Positions 15,644 to 23,761 of a stretch of 64,000 nucleotides of DNA are shown here, one piece after another. How positions within the stretch are numbered: the stretch's first letter is position 1; each line of letters starts with the position of its first letter. This DNA comes from Cyanobacteria bacterium UBA3301 (lineage in GTDB: Bacteria > Cyanobacteriota > Vampirovibrionia > Gastranaerophilales > Gastranaerophilaceae): assembly GCA_002361485.1 (NCBI GenBank), contig DESZ01000028.1, positions 1-64,000 on the forward strand, given 5' to 3'. Position numbers and translations under genes: made by a program. A model generated the notes under the pieces. The model was given only the letters and a program-made list of their open reading frames with translations. It had not been told where the DNA came from and searched no databases.

Positions 15644-16448
15644 ACTACCGCAAAGAAAAGAAATATCTAATAAATCAACATACGGAAAAGTTTTAAATAT
15701 TGCCGGGTCTGATTATATGCCGGGAGCAGCATATTTATCCAGTGTATCTGCGCTAAAAGTCGGATGCGGATACTGTTTTTTATGTTCAACAGACAAAGTT
15801 ATAAATGCCGTTGCAGCGCAAACTCAAAATGTTGTTTTTGCTCCGATAAAAGATTTAAAAACTCAAATAGAAAATGCAGATGTAATAGAAATCGGATGCG
15901 GATTAGGGCAAAACTCATTATCAAAAAAAATATTTAATGACTTTATCAAATATACTCCGCAGGAAAGACCAATTATCGTAGATGCTGATGGTTTAAATCT
16001 AATTTCACAAGACCCTCAAAAGTTTATAAAAAAAGGGTTTAAAAATGTAATTTTTACTCCGCACCCAAAAGAAGCCGCGCGCCTGCTGTATGTTGATGAT
16101 GTATTAGAAAATATAGAAGAAGCTGCAAAACTTATTTCCGAAAAATATAATTGCGTAACGGTTTTAAAAAAACACAAAACATATATTTATTCACCTAACG
16201 GCAGACAATATACAAATACAACAGGTAATAACGCCTTAGCTAAAGCCGGTTCGGGAGATGTATTAACAGGGATAATAGCAGGTTTATGCGCTCAGGGTAT
16301 GGATTTATTTGAGGCCTCCTGTCTTGGGGTTCATTTGCACGGGTTATGTGCTGATATTGCTATTGAAGAATTGACACAATACTGCGTTATGGCAAATGAT
16401 TTAATTAATTATTTGCCCAGCGCAATAAAAAAGATATTTGGAAACTAG
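15633..16448 (+). CDS. nnrD: ADP-dependent NAD(P)H-hydrate dehydratase, stand-alone
   Basis: Repairs hydrated NADH/NADPH using ADP. The 271-residue ribokinase-like domain has GKVLNIAGSDYMPGAA, IVDADGLNL, FTPHPKEAARL and the signature NNALAKAGSGDVLTGIIAG. In most bacteria this domain is fused to an N-terminal epimerase (NnrE); here the epimerase is absent and is not adjacent. It overlaps trmL by 11 bases at the start and meets a minus-strand small gene at its end. Confidence 0.92.
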   Translation: MEYKLPQRKEISNKSTYGKVLNIAGSDYMPGAAYLSSVSALKVGCGYCFLCSTDKVINAVAAQTQNVVFAPIKDLKTQIENADVIEIGCGLGQNSLSKKIFNDFIKYTPQERPIIVDADGLNLISQDPQKFIKKGFKNVIFTPHPKEAARLLYVDDVLENIEEAAKLISEKYNCVTVLKKHKTYIYSPNGRQYTNTTGNNALAKAGSGDVLTGIIAGLCAQGMDLFEASCLGVHLHGLCADIAIEELTQYCVMANDLINYLPSAIKKIFGN

Positions 16449-16690
16449 AATATAAAATTGATATTCTTAGCTTTAGTTTTTGCTTCAATATTTATCGGTG
16501 TTGTCGGATTAAAGAAATCTACATTTCTGGAATTTGAAACCTGTTCGGTTATTGGAACCAATTTAACATCTTGCATTGATGCACATTCACTAAAAAATGC
16601 ACGACTGTTTACCGGTTCGTTTTTAGAAAATTTTGAACATTTTTCAATTACGTTTTTGGGTAACATTGCCCTTAAACAAGTTATTTTCAT
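16445..16690 (-). CDS. Small protein of unknown function
   Basis: An 81-residue protein on the minus strand. I prefer it over the overlapping plus-strand frame because a strong AAAGGAG lies 10 bases before its ATG (16688-16690), while the plus-strand frame has no ribosome site. It has three cysteines (residues 5, 18, 37), no signal peptide, a basic N-terminus and a Lys/Asn-rich C-terminus. There is no domain I recognise. It converges on nnrD with a 4-base overlap. Function unknown. Confidence 0.55.
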   Translation of the reverse strand: MKITCLRAMLPKNVIEKCSKFSKNEPVNSRAFFSECASMQDVKLVPITEQVSNSRNVDFFNPTTPINIEAKTKAKNINFIF

Positions 16691-16733
16691 TTAAAATTTC
16701 TCCTTTGCTATATCATATTTCGATAGTCACTAT

Positions 16734-16776
16734 AAAAAAATTGTTCTGACGAATAATTTTATATCCGTCAGAACAA
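16734..16776 (-). terminator. Terminator of speD
   Basis: Perfect 11-base stem TTGTTCTGACG (16741-16751) / CGTCAGAACAA (16766-16776). Read on the minus strand it is followed by seven U, so it ends speD, 30 bases past its stop. Confidence 0.9.
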
Positions 16777-16805
16777 TAAAAACCTGTAAAAAAATTTTTT
16801 GCTGA

Positions 16806-17267
16806 TTAATTTTGTAATTGTTCTAAAATTTCAAAAGGTCTTTCTGCAACCTTCATTGTTTCAGGGGACAAAATACCTCTTTTTAGTTCTGTAAAGCTTG
16901 CATTTTTAGAAGAAAACTTTTTCTTTAAAAATTCATATGCAACTTTTGGGTCACACTTTGAGCCGCAAGTGAATAAATCAACAGCCGCATACCCGAGTTC
17001 AGGCCAAGTATGAATAGCCAAATGGCTTTCTGAAATAATTACAACACCTGAAACTCCGTAAGGACTAAACATATGGAAGCACTTTTGAACAATTGTAGCT
17101 CCACATTCTAAAGCTGCTTCCATCATATATTTTTCTACCTTATCAATACTGTTTAATGTATTAGGGTCACATTCAAAAAATTCAGCCAACACATGACGAC
17201 CAAGGTGAACGTCATCTGATGTCGGTAATGTTTCGTTGAATAAGTCTAAATGTGAATATGTTGTCAA
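16806..17267 (-). CDS. speD: S-adenosylmethionine decarboxylase proenzyme
   Basis: Makes decarboxylated AdoMet, the aminopropyl donor for spermidine. The 153-residue class 1 prokaryotic proenzyme shows the autocatalytic site at Glu80-Ser81 in IISESHLAIHTWPE (the Ser becomes the pyruvoyl group), then YAAVDLFTCG with the conserved Cys. It is about 25 residues longer than many bacterial forms, with a C-terminal extension. It starts with TTG (17265-17267) behind AAGGAG. It is monocistronic with its own terminator. No spermidine synthase gene is seen here. Confidence 0.95.
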   Translation of the reverse strand: MTTYSHLDLFNETLPTSDDVHLGRHVLAEFFECDPNTLNSIDKVEKYMMEAALECGATIVQKCFHMFSPYGVSGVVIISESHLAIHTWPELGYAAVDLFTCGSKCDPKVAYEFLKKKFSSKNASFTELKRGILSPETMKVAERPFEILEQLQN

Positions 17268-17441
17268 TTTGTGTTTCTCCTTATTAAATAAATGTATATT
17301 TTACAACTATAAAATAATAGTATAAAAAAATAAATTTTGACAGTCTTTTTTTGAAAAAAATCCTTTAAAAACCGCTATTGTACAGTATAAGTCATTTTTT
17401 GGAATATTTCAAATATTAAGTTTTGTGAAAGATGTAATAAT

Positions 17442-17470
17442 ATGACAAATCTAAGATTTTATTATAAAAT
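17442..17470 (+). promoter_or_regulatory. Possible promoter abutting the response regulator start
   Basis: ATGACA (17442-17447), 17-base spacer, TAAAAT (17465-17470); TATAAA at 17463-17468 also fits. ATG 17477 is only six bases on and has no Shine-Dalgarno, so a leaderless mRNA is possible. Confidence 0.35.
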
Positions 17471-17476
17471 CAGAAT

Positions 17477-18175
17477 ATGAATAATAAAATATTAGTAATA
17501 GACGATGACACTTCAATAAACGAACTAATCAAAGTAAATCTGGAACTCGGGGGATACAACGTCGTTCAGGCATATGACGGAATAAAAGGCTTTGCTCTTG
17601 CCAAACAAGAACTACCGTCACTGATTATACTTGACGTTATGATGCCTGAAGTCGACGGTTTTACTGTAGCCAAAAGAGTTCGCGAAAACCCTTCAACAAA
17701 AGATGTTCCGATTATTATGCTGACCGCTTTATCGCAGCTTAATGATAAAGCAAACGGATTCAATATAGGAGTTGATGATTATCTGGTAAAACCATTTGAA
17801 ATAGAAGAACTCTTGATGCGCGTAAAGGCTTTATTAAAAAGAACCCATCAAATCCCGATGTCAGCATCTGTTAAAGACCTGCAAACACTTGGAGAAATAA
17901 CTCTTTTACCGGAACAATACAGTGTAAGAATCGGAGATAACCAAGCAAAATTAACACCGATAGAATTTGATATTTTTAATTTACTGTTTCAAAATCACGG
18001 AAACATGGTATCTTCAGCTAAACTGTTAAAAGATATTTGGGGATACTCGCCTGATGATGATATTGAAACAATTAGAGTACACATCCGCCATTTACGTTCA
18101 AAAATCGATAAAATATCAAACGGCAAAAAATATATTGAAACAATTTATGGCGGCGGTTATAAGTTAAACATATAA
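17477..18175 (+). CDS. OmpR/PhoB-family response regulator (RpaB-like)
   Basis: A 232-residue two-component regulator. The N-terminal receiver has phospho-acceptor Asp53 in IILDVMMPE, the acidic pair DDD at 9-11, Thr83 and Lys105 (LVKPFE). The C-terminal winged helix contains LTPIEFDIFNLL, the RVHIRHLRSKI recognition segment and IYGGGYKL. No histidine kinase is adjacent. An orphan OmpR-type regulator is reminiscent of cyanobacterial RpaB/RpaA, but identity is not proven. The helicase gene follows within ten bases, an unusual partner. The start lacks a ribosome site. Confidence 0.92.
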   Translation: MNNKILVIDDDTSINELIKVNLELGGYNVVQAYDGIKGFALAKQELPSLIILDVMMPEVDGFTVAKRVRENPSTKDVPIIMLTALSQLNDKANGFNIGVDDYLVKPFEIEELLMRVKALLKRTHQIPMSASVKDLQTLGEITLLPEQYSVRIGDNQAKLTPIEFDIFNLLFQNHGNMVSSAKLLKDIWGYSPDDDIETIRVHIRHLRSKIDKISNGKKYIETIYGGGYKLNI

Positions 18176-18184
18176 GGTTATAAA

Positions 18185-20935
18185 TTGAGCAAATTAAATT
18201 TTAAAGGGAGTTGGAGAAGTTATCAAAAAAGAATACTTGATGATTTATCATTTCATTTAAGAGATGATAAGCTTCATATTGTTGCAGCTCCGGGAGCAGG
18301 AAAAACAACGTTAGGTATAGAAGTAATATCAAAGCTTAATCAGGCAACACTGATACTATGTCCGACAAATACAATAAAAAATCAATGGAAAGAAAGAATA
18401 TGCTCAGCTTTTTTAAATGCTGAAGATTATGATATTGTATCAACCGACTTGAGAAATCCTGAATACATAACTGTTACAACTTATCAAGCATTATTAGCTT
18501 CATTTTGCGGACAAAAAGAAGACGAGACAAATACTAATACTTACGATGAAGAAGCTGAAATTAGCGAAGAAGATGCAGAATCCATATCAAATTCAAAAAG
18601 ATTTAACAGTAAGAAAGCCGATGAAATAATAAAAATTTTAAAAGATGCAAATATTACAGTTTTATGTTTCGATGAAGCGCACCATTTACGCAACGAATGG
18701 TGGAAAGCTTTAATCTATTTAAACGAAAATCTTGCGCCCAAACAAACTCTGGCACTAACCGCGACTCCGCCTTACGATGCAAACATAAACGAATGGAACA
18801 GATACGAAGAACTTTGCGGCGAAATTGATGAAGTAATATCTATACCCGAACTTGTTAAAAACGAGGATTTATGCCCACATCAAGACTTTATATACTATTC
18901 ATTGCTAAAAGACTCCGAAAAAGAACTTATAAAAAAACAAAATGCTAATATTAAAACATTTATGGATGAATTGAATGCCGACTCAAATTTAATATCACAT
19001 CTGACTTCAGCCACATTTCTTAATGAACCTAAATCATACACCGAACAGATTTTTGATGATCCGGATTTTTATGTATCTGTTGCTTCATTTTTAAAAATGA
19101 ATAATCAAAAAATCAATCCGAAGTTTTTATCATTATTCAATGCAAAGGAACATGAACTGCCAAAATTCACCCAAGAAGAAGCAAAGAAATTTTTAAACGG
19201 CTTATTATACAGCCATTGCGAAGAATTTGCGCAAATAGAAGAAAAACTTGAGCACTACAGAAATCGGGCAAAACTTCTCGGACTTGTTTATAACAAACGA
19301 ATTGTTTTAGGCGATAATGTTAAAATTCAGCGAAAAATTTCGGGTTCAATTGCTAAAATTGATTCTATAGAAGAAATTACAGAACTTGAATACAATTCTC
19401 TATCAACATCTTTGCGAATGGTTATACTTGCGGATTTGATTAAGCTTAACGATACTGATTCAGACAGTTTAGGCGTTGTCCCGATTTGGAAACGCTTAAA
19501 AAATAAATTCCGACAAATCCCGATTGGGGTTCTTTGCGGCTCTTTGATTTTACTGTCCAAAAGTTCAGAACAAAACTTTAAGCTACATGTAAAAGAAAAT
19601 GACCTGACTGAGGACAGTCTTACTGTTTCAAGTTTTAATCAAGATGAAGCCTATATAAAAATTACCCCCAAAGAAAGTGCAAAAAATAAAATTGTCGGCA
19701 TAATAACAGAAATGTTTAATAAAGGTGAAATAAATATTCTAATCGGCACACAAGCCCTGCTTGGAGAAGGTTGGGATGCTCCTTCTATTAATTCTCTAAT
19801 TTTATCAAGCACAGTAAGTTCTTATATGTTGTCAAACCAAATGCGCGGACGTGCTATAAGAATTGATAAAAACAACCCTGATAAAATTTCAAATATATGG
19901 CATTTGGCTTCAATTGCTTTACCTGAAAAAACAAATATTTTTGAAGAAATCTTTTCCGAATCATCAACAAACCTTGATGAAGAAGCAAAAATGAACGCGC
20001 TTATGCACGATATTGTAAGCCTAGAAAAACGTTTTGAAGGCTATGAAGCCCCGTCCTATTTTGATAAACACGAAATAGTAAGCGGGATAGACAGAGTTAA
20101 ACCAAAAGATTTTTACCATAATATTGAAAAATTTGGAGAAAATGCTTTCAAAGACTTTAATAAGTCAACAAGAGAACTTGCGCTAAACAGAAGCCAAACA
20201 AAACAATGGTGGAATGATGCGCTGTACCTTGGCTATGGTAACGGGCAACAAACAATGACAACAGGGGTTGAAGCAGAAAAATTAACGGTGAACACATTGA
20301 AATACACAAGTTATAAGGAAATGCTATTTTCAACATTTACGACATTTTTGTTTGTATTGGCCTCTGTAATCTATTCAGGCGGATTTAATTGGGGGATAAT
20401 TGGAATAATTTTACTTGTATTTTTAATCGTATGCGCAAACATATATCTTAAATACTTAAAAACAGGCACAATAGCAGGCGTAATGAAACAAATTGCTATT
20501 GTACATTTGGAAGCATTAGCCTCTCAAGATTTGATACGTTCATCACTAAAGCGAGTTGGCCTGACAGTTCAAGAAACTTTAGAAGGAATCTATGTAAGCT
20601 GTAAAAATCTTCCGACTGAAGAAAACAATTTGTTTATCAAATGTATTCAAGAGTTTCTAAACCCGATAGAAAATCCGCGCTACCTCTTAATAAGAACAAA
20701 CAGACTGGGGAAAGTAATTAACCAAACAGACTACTTCTCAATTCCCGCGATACTTTCTAATAATAAAAAGTGTGTAGATATTTTTGCAAAACTTTGGGAA
20801 AAATATATCGGCGGAAGCTATAAAATCGTTTATACAAGGAATTTAGAAGGCAGAATGACTTTACTGCAAGCAAGAAAAAATTCTTTTTCAGCAACCAAAA
20901 GACCAAAATCCAAAAGACTTTCAAAATGGCAATAA
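18185..20935 (+). CDS. Superfamily 2 helicase with C-terminal membrane segments
   Basis: A 916-residue protein with a full SF2 core: Walker A APGAGKTT (residues 35-42), DEAH box FDEAHH (161-166), LTATPP (motif III), a linker, then GTQALLGEGWDAP and SNQMRGRAIR (motifs V and VI). An acidic stretch (about 110-135) interrupts the N-terminal core. Residues about 709-755 form two strong hydrophobic segments, followed by a roughly 150-residue domain that is not helicase-like. Membrane helices are unusual in SF2 helicases. TTG 18185 is used, with AAGG upstream. It shares a transcription unit with the response regulator. Function unknown; it is not a typical restriction or Cascade helicase. Confidence 0.8.
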   Translation: MSKLNFKGSWRSYQKRILDDLSFHLRDDKLHIVAAPGAGKTTLGIEVISKLNQATLILCPTNTIKNQWKERICSAFLNAEDYDIVSTDLRNPEYITVTTYQALLASFCGQKEDETNTNTYDEEAEISEEDAESISNSKRFNSKKADEIIKILKDANITVLCFDEAHHLRNEWWKALIYLNENLAPKQTLALTATPPYDANINEWNRYEELCGEIDEVISIPELVKNEDLCPHQDFIYYSLLKDSEKELIKKQNANIKTFMDELNADSNLISHLTSATFLNEPKSYTEQIFDDPDFYVSVASFLKMNNQKINPKFLSLFNAKEHELPKFTQEEAKKFLNGLLYSHCEEFAQIEEKLEHYRNRAKLLGLVYNKRIVLGDNVKIQRKISGSIAKIDSIEEITELEYNSLSTSLRMVILADLIKLNDTDSDSLGVVPIWKRLKNKFRQIPIGVLCGSLILLSKSSEQNFKLHVKENDLTEDSLTVSSFNQDEAYIKITPKESAKNKIVGIITEMFNKGEINILIGTQALLGEGWDAPSINSLILSSTVSSYMLSNQMRGRAIRIDKNNPDKISNIWHLASIALPEKTNIFEEIFSESSTNLDEEAKMNALMHDIVSLEKRFEGYEAPSYFDKHEIVSGIDRVKPKDFYHNIEKFGENAFKDFNKSTRELALNRSQTKQWWNDALYLGYGNGQQTMTTGVEAEKLTVNTLKYTSYKEMLFSTFTTFLFVLASVIYSGGFNWGIIGIILLVFLIVCANIYLKYLKTGTIAGVMKQIAIVHLEALASQDLIRSSLKRVGLTVQETLEGIYVSCKNLPTEENNLFIKCIQEFLNPIENPRYLLIRTNRLGKVINQTDYFSIPAILSNNKKCVDIFAKLWEKYIGGSYKIVYTRNLEGRMTLLQARKNSFSATKRPKSKRLSKWQ

Positions 20936-20968
20936 ATAAAACAGGGAGTGAAAATCCTCAAAAACTTG

Positions 20969-20991
20969 CCCTCTCCCGATGGTAGAGGGTA
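20969..20991. repeat. Short inverted repeat after the helicase
   Basis: GCCCTCT...AGAGGGT encloses a short loop. There is no T-run, so it is not a terminator by itself; it sits just before the true terminator. Confidence 0.35.
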
Positions 20992-21000
20992 AACATAGAA

Positions 21001-21034
21001 ACAGGAAGTGATAAATCATCACTTCCTGTCTTTT
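21001..21034 (+). terminator. Terminator after the helicase gene
   Basis: Perfect 12-base stem ACAGGAAGTGAT (21001-21012) / ATCACTTCCTGT (21018-21029) followed by CTTTT. It lies between convergent helicase and rpsP. Confidence 0.85.
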
Positions 21035-21056
21035 AATTAATACTATATCAAAATTA

Positions 21057-21488
21057 TTAAGCTTCAGCAGGAGCTTCTGTTTCAGCAGGAGCAACTTCTT
21101 CAGCTTTAGCTTCTTCAGCAGGCGCTGCAGCTTCTTCTTCGGCTTTAGCTTTTGCCTCAGCTTCAGCAGCTGCTTTTGCTTCTTCTTCAGCTTGTTTTTT
21201 AGCCAATGCTTTTTTAGAAAGTTTTACGGTTTCTTTCTTTTGATAATCTAATGTACCGTCTTCTTTACAATGTTTGATTAAGTATTGAACACGTTCTGTA
21301 GGTTGAGCACCTTTTTTAATCCAATCCAATGCCGCAGTTTTATCAAATTGCATAACTTTAGTTTTCGGATTGTAGTGACCCAATTCTTGAACAGGTTTAC
21401 CATCTCTTTTGCTTGTAGAATTAACAACAACGATTCTGTATGAAGGTTGTTTCTTAGCACCTAATCTTTTTAATCTGATTTTTAACAT
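21057..21488 (-). CDS. rpsP: 30S ribosomal protein S16 with Ala/Glu-rich tail
   Basis: A 143-residue S16. The first 80 residues are canonical (MLKIRLKRLGAKKQPSYRIV, GHYNPKT, ALDWIKKGAQPT). The last 50 residues are a low-complexity Ala/Glu/Lys tail that most S16 proteins lack. I chose ATG 21486-21488 because AAGGAAG precedes it and it matches the family start; a longer in-frame start at 21629 adds about 47 unrelated residues. It is not next to rimM, trmD or rplS, its usual partners. Confidence 0.97.
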   Translation of the reverse strand: MLKIRLKRLGAKKQPSYRIVVVNSTSKRDGKPVQELGHYNPKTKVMQFDKTAALDWIKKGAQPTERVQYLIKHCKEDGTLDYQKKETVKLSKKALAKKQAEEEAKAAAEAEAKAKAEEEAAAPAEEAKAEEVAPAETEAPAEA

Positions 21489-21743
21489 TTTTACTTCCTT
21501 ATATTTTAATTTACTAACGAAATCGACATCCAAACCGCCGCTTGTTCGGGTATCTGAACCGTTGTAAAGAGGAATTACTTCGGCTGTATTTCTATTTAAA
21601 CACAAATATAATTTTCTTGCAATAGCCACTAAAATTAGAGAAAATTCGACGTCAAATTGTTACACTATTTGTATAAGTTGCTTTTATTTATGTTTTAGTG
21701 TAGAATTTTATTGATAATTCGGTAGAAATAAGAGGATTTAAAC
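21489..21743. other. Divergent intergenic region between rpsP and tig
   Basis: A 255-base gap holding the leaders of two divergent genes. The plus-strand tig promoter is listed separately. On the minus strand the rpsP leader is about 150 bases and relatively GC-rich near 21520-21560. I see no clear rpsP promoter or conserved leader motif. Confidence 0.4.
21678..21706 (+). promoter_or_regulatory. Sigma70-like promoter for tig
   Basis: TTGCTT (21678-21683), 17-base spacer, TAGAAT (21701-21706), 37 bases before ATG 21744. Confidence 0.6.
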
Positions 21744-23072
21744 ATGACAACCACATTAAAAAAAGAAAAAGAAAATTTAGTCAGTATTAACATGACAATA
21801 CCGGCTAAAGAAGCTTCATCGGCTTATGACTTAGCTGCAAGCAGAATTTCACAACATATCAACATTAATGGATTCAGAAAAGGAAAAGCTCCTAAATCTG
21901 TTGTTGAAAGACATGTCGGAGTTGACAGAATTCAACAGGAAGCTTTGGAAATGCTTTTACCAAGATACATTACTAAAGCAATTAATGATAACAAATTAGA
22001 TACAATTACTCAGCCTGCAGTTACAAATTATAATTTTGAACCGGGTAAAGATGTTGAAGTTACATTTGAAGTAGAAACAAGACCGGAAGTTACTATTGGA
22101 ACATACAAGAATTTAGACTTAAAAGCAGAAATTATGCCTGAAGATAAATCAGCATTTGATAACGCATTAAACGGATTTTTAACACAACATTCATCATTGG
22201 AATTGGTTTTAGACAGACCTTCAAATAATACTGATATCGTTGTATTTGACTTTGACGGTACTTGCAACGGCGAAAAAATTCAAGGCGGAAGTGCAAAGGG
22301 TTATGCTCTTGATTTAGGTCATTCTAATTTTATTCCGGGATTTGCTGAACAATTAGTAGGACACAATATCAAGGATGAATTCGAAATTGCTGTTACATTC
22401 CCGTCTGATTACCATGATGAAAAATTAAAAGGTCAAGAAGCAAAATTCTCAATTAAAATGAATGAAATTAAACAAAGAGTTCTTCCTGAATTAACAGATG
22501 AATTTGTAAAAAGTTCATCAAGATTTTCAACTGTTGATGAATTAAAGGCTGATATTCAAAACTATCTTGATAATCAAAGAGAAAGTATGAAAAGAACAAG
22601 TGCAGAAAATGCAATTTTCAAATCATTAATTGATTCAACATCAGTTGACATTCCTCAATCAATGATTAACAGAGAAGTTAACGCGTTACGCGGAGATTAT
22701 CAACAAAGATTATCAGCTCAAGGTGTAGATTGGAATAAATTCATCCAATCACAAGGCGGAGAAAGCAACTTTAATGCAAACCTTGTTAACGATGCTAAGG
22801 CAAGGATTAAAAATTCATTAATAATTGATAAAATTTCTAAGGAAGAAAATATTTCAGTACAACAATCTGATTTTTCAGGAAAATTATCTCAATTGAGCGC
22901 GGCTTACGGCGCATCGCCTGAACAAATTGTTAAACAGTTCGGAAATAACCCTAACTTCTTGAATTCTTTATCACAACAGATTATTAACGAAAAAGTAAGA
23001 AACTTCTTAATTGATAATAACAAGTTCGAATATGTTGAAGTTGAACCTAAAAAAGAAGAAGTTAGTGCATAA
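21744..23072 (+). CDS. tig: Trigger factor chaperone
   Basis: A ribosome-bound chaperone and peptidyl-prolyl isomerase for nascent chains. The 442-residue protein has the N-terminal ribosome-binding domain with GFRKGKAPKSVVE (about 43-55, the L23-binding signature), a central FKBP-type domain (FDFDGTCNGEKI through FIPGFAEQLVGH), and a helical C-terminal arm domain. The order tig-clpP-clpX is the classic bacterial arrangement. An AGAGGA site precedes ATG 21744. Confidence 0.97.
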   Translation: MTTTLKKEKENLVSINMTIPAKEASSAYDLAASRISQHININGFRKGKAPKSVVERHVGVDRIQQEALEMLLPRYITKAINDNKLDTITQPAVTNYNFEPGKDVEVTFEVETRPEVTIGTYKNLDLKAEIMPEDKSAFDNALNGFLTQHSSLELVLDRPSNNTDIVVFDFDGTCNGEKIQGGSAKGYALDLGHSNFIPGFAEQLVGHNIKDEFEIAVTFPSDYHDEKLKGQEAKFSIKMNEIKQRVLPELTDEFVKSSSRFSTVDELKADIQNYLDNQRESMKRTSAENAIFKSLIDSTSVDIPQSMINREVNALRGDYQQRLSAQGVDWNKFIQSQGGESNFNANLVNDAKARIKNSLIIDKISKEENISVQQSDFSGKLSQLSAAYGASPEQIVKQFGNNPNFLNSLSQQIINEKVRNFLIDNNKFEYVEVEPKKEEVSA

Positions 23073-23109
23073 TTGTATACAATACAAGGCGGCATATTTT
23101 TATGCCGCC
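23072..23109. promoter_or_regulatory. Palindrome and hairpin between tig and clpP
   Basis: ATTGTATACAAT (23072-23083) is a perfect 12-base palindrome overlapping the tig stop. GGCGGCATA (23088-23096) / TATGCCGCC (23101-23109) forms a strong stem with no T-run after it. This may be an operator plus an mRNA processing or attenuation hairpin; function is inferred only from symmetry. Confidence 0.4.
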
Positions 23110-23139
23110 CCTGATATATAAAATAAGAAAGGGAAAATT

Positions 23140-23730
23140 ATGAGTTTTGTACCTGTAGTTATAGAACAATCAAGCAGAGGAGAAAGATCATTTGATATAT
23201 TCTCCAGATTATTAAGAGAAAGAATTATATTTTTGGGAACACAAATCGATGATATGGTAGCTAATTTGGTAGTTGCTCAATTATTGTTATTAGATAGTGA
23301 AAATCCTGAAAAAGATATTATGCTATATATCAATTCACCGGGCGGCAGTGTTACTGCAGGATTTGCAATATATGACACAATGCAGCATATAAGAGCTGAT
23401 GTTTCAACAATTTGTTTAGGTCAAGCAGCTTCTATGGGTGCATTTTTGCTATCATCAGGAACTAAGGGGAAAAGATTAGCATTACCTCACTCAAGAGTGC
23501 TTATCCACCAACCATTAGGCGGAGCACAAGGTCAAGCAACAGATATTGAAATCCAAGCTGCAGAAATTATAAGAATCAAGAAATCATTAAATGAAATTCT
23601 TGCGTCTAATACAGGCCAATCAATCAAGAAGATTGAAAAAGATACAGATAGAGATTATATCATGACTCCTCAAGAAGCTTTAGAATACGGTATGATTGAT
23701 AAAGTCGTATCTCGTGACGAAATAAAATAG
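23140..23730 (+). CDS. clpP: ATP-dependent Clp protease proteolytic subunit
   Basis: A 196-residue serine peptidase forming the 14-mer chamber. Catalytic residues are visible: Ser98 in GQAASMGA, His123 in LIHQPLGG, and the Asp in DTDRDYIM. The MLYINSPGGSVTAG oxyanion segment is conserved. It sits 32 bases before clpX with an AAAGGGA site before its ATG, and would act with ClpX from the next gene. Confidence 0.98.
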   Translation: MSFVPVVIEQSSRGERSFDIFSRLLRERIIFLGTQIDDMVANLVVAQLLLLDSENPEKDIMLYINSPGGSVTAGFAIYDTMQHIRADVSTICLGQAASMGAFLLSSGTKGKRLALPHSRVLIHQPLGGAQGQATDIEIQAAEIIRIKKSLNEILASNTGQSIKKIEKDTDRDYIMTPQEALEYGMIDKVVSRDEIK

Positions 23731-23761
23731 AATTGTAAAAAAATCCCAATTGGAGAAAATA

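Noticed and set aside
16458..16694. Plus-strand frame overlapping the small minus-strand gene
   Set aside because: No ribosome site, while the minus-strand frame has AAAGGAG at proper spacing. Its hydrophobic start may be accidental.
21489..21629. N-terminal extension of rpsP
   Set aside because: S16 starts at MLKIRLKRLG; a good AAGGAAG lies before that ATG. The extra residues match nothing.
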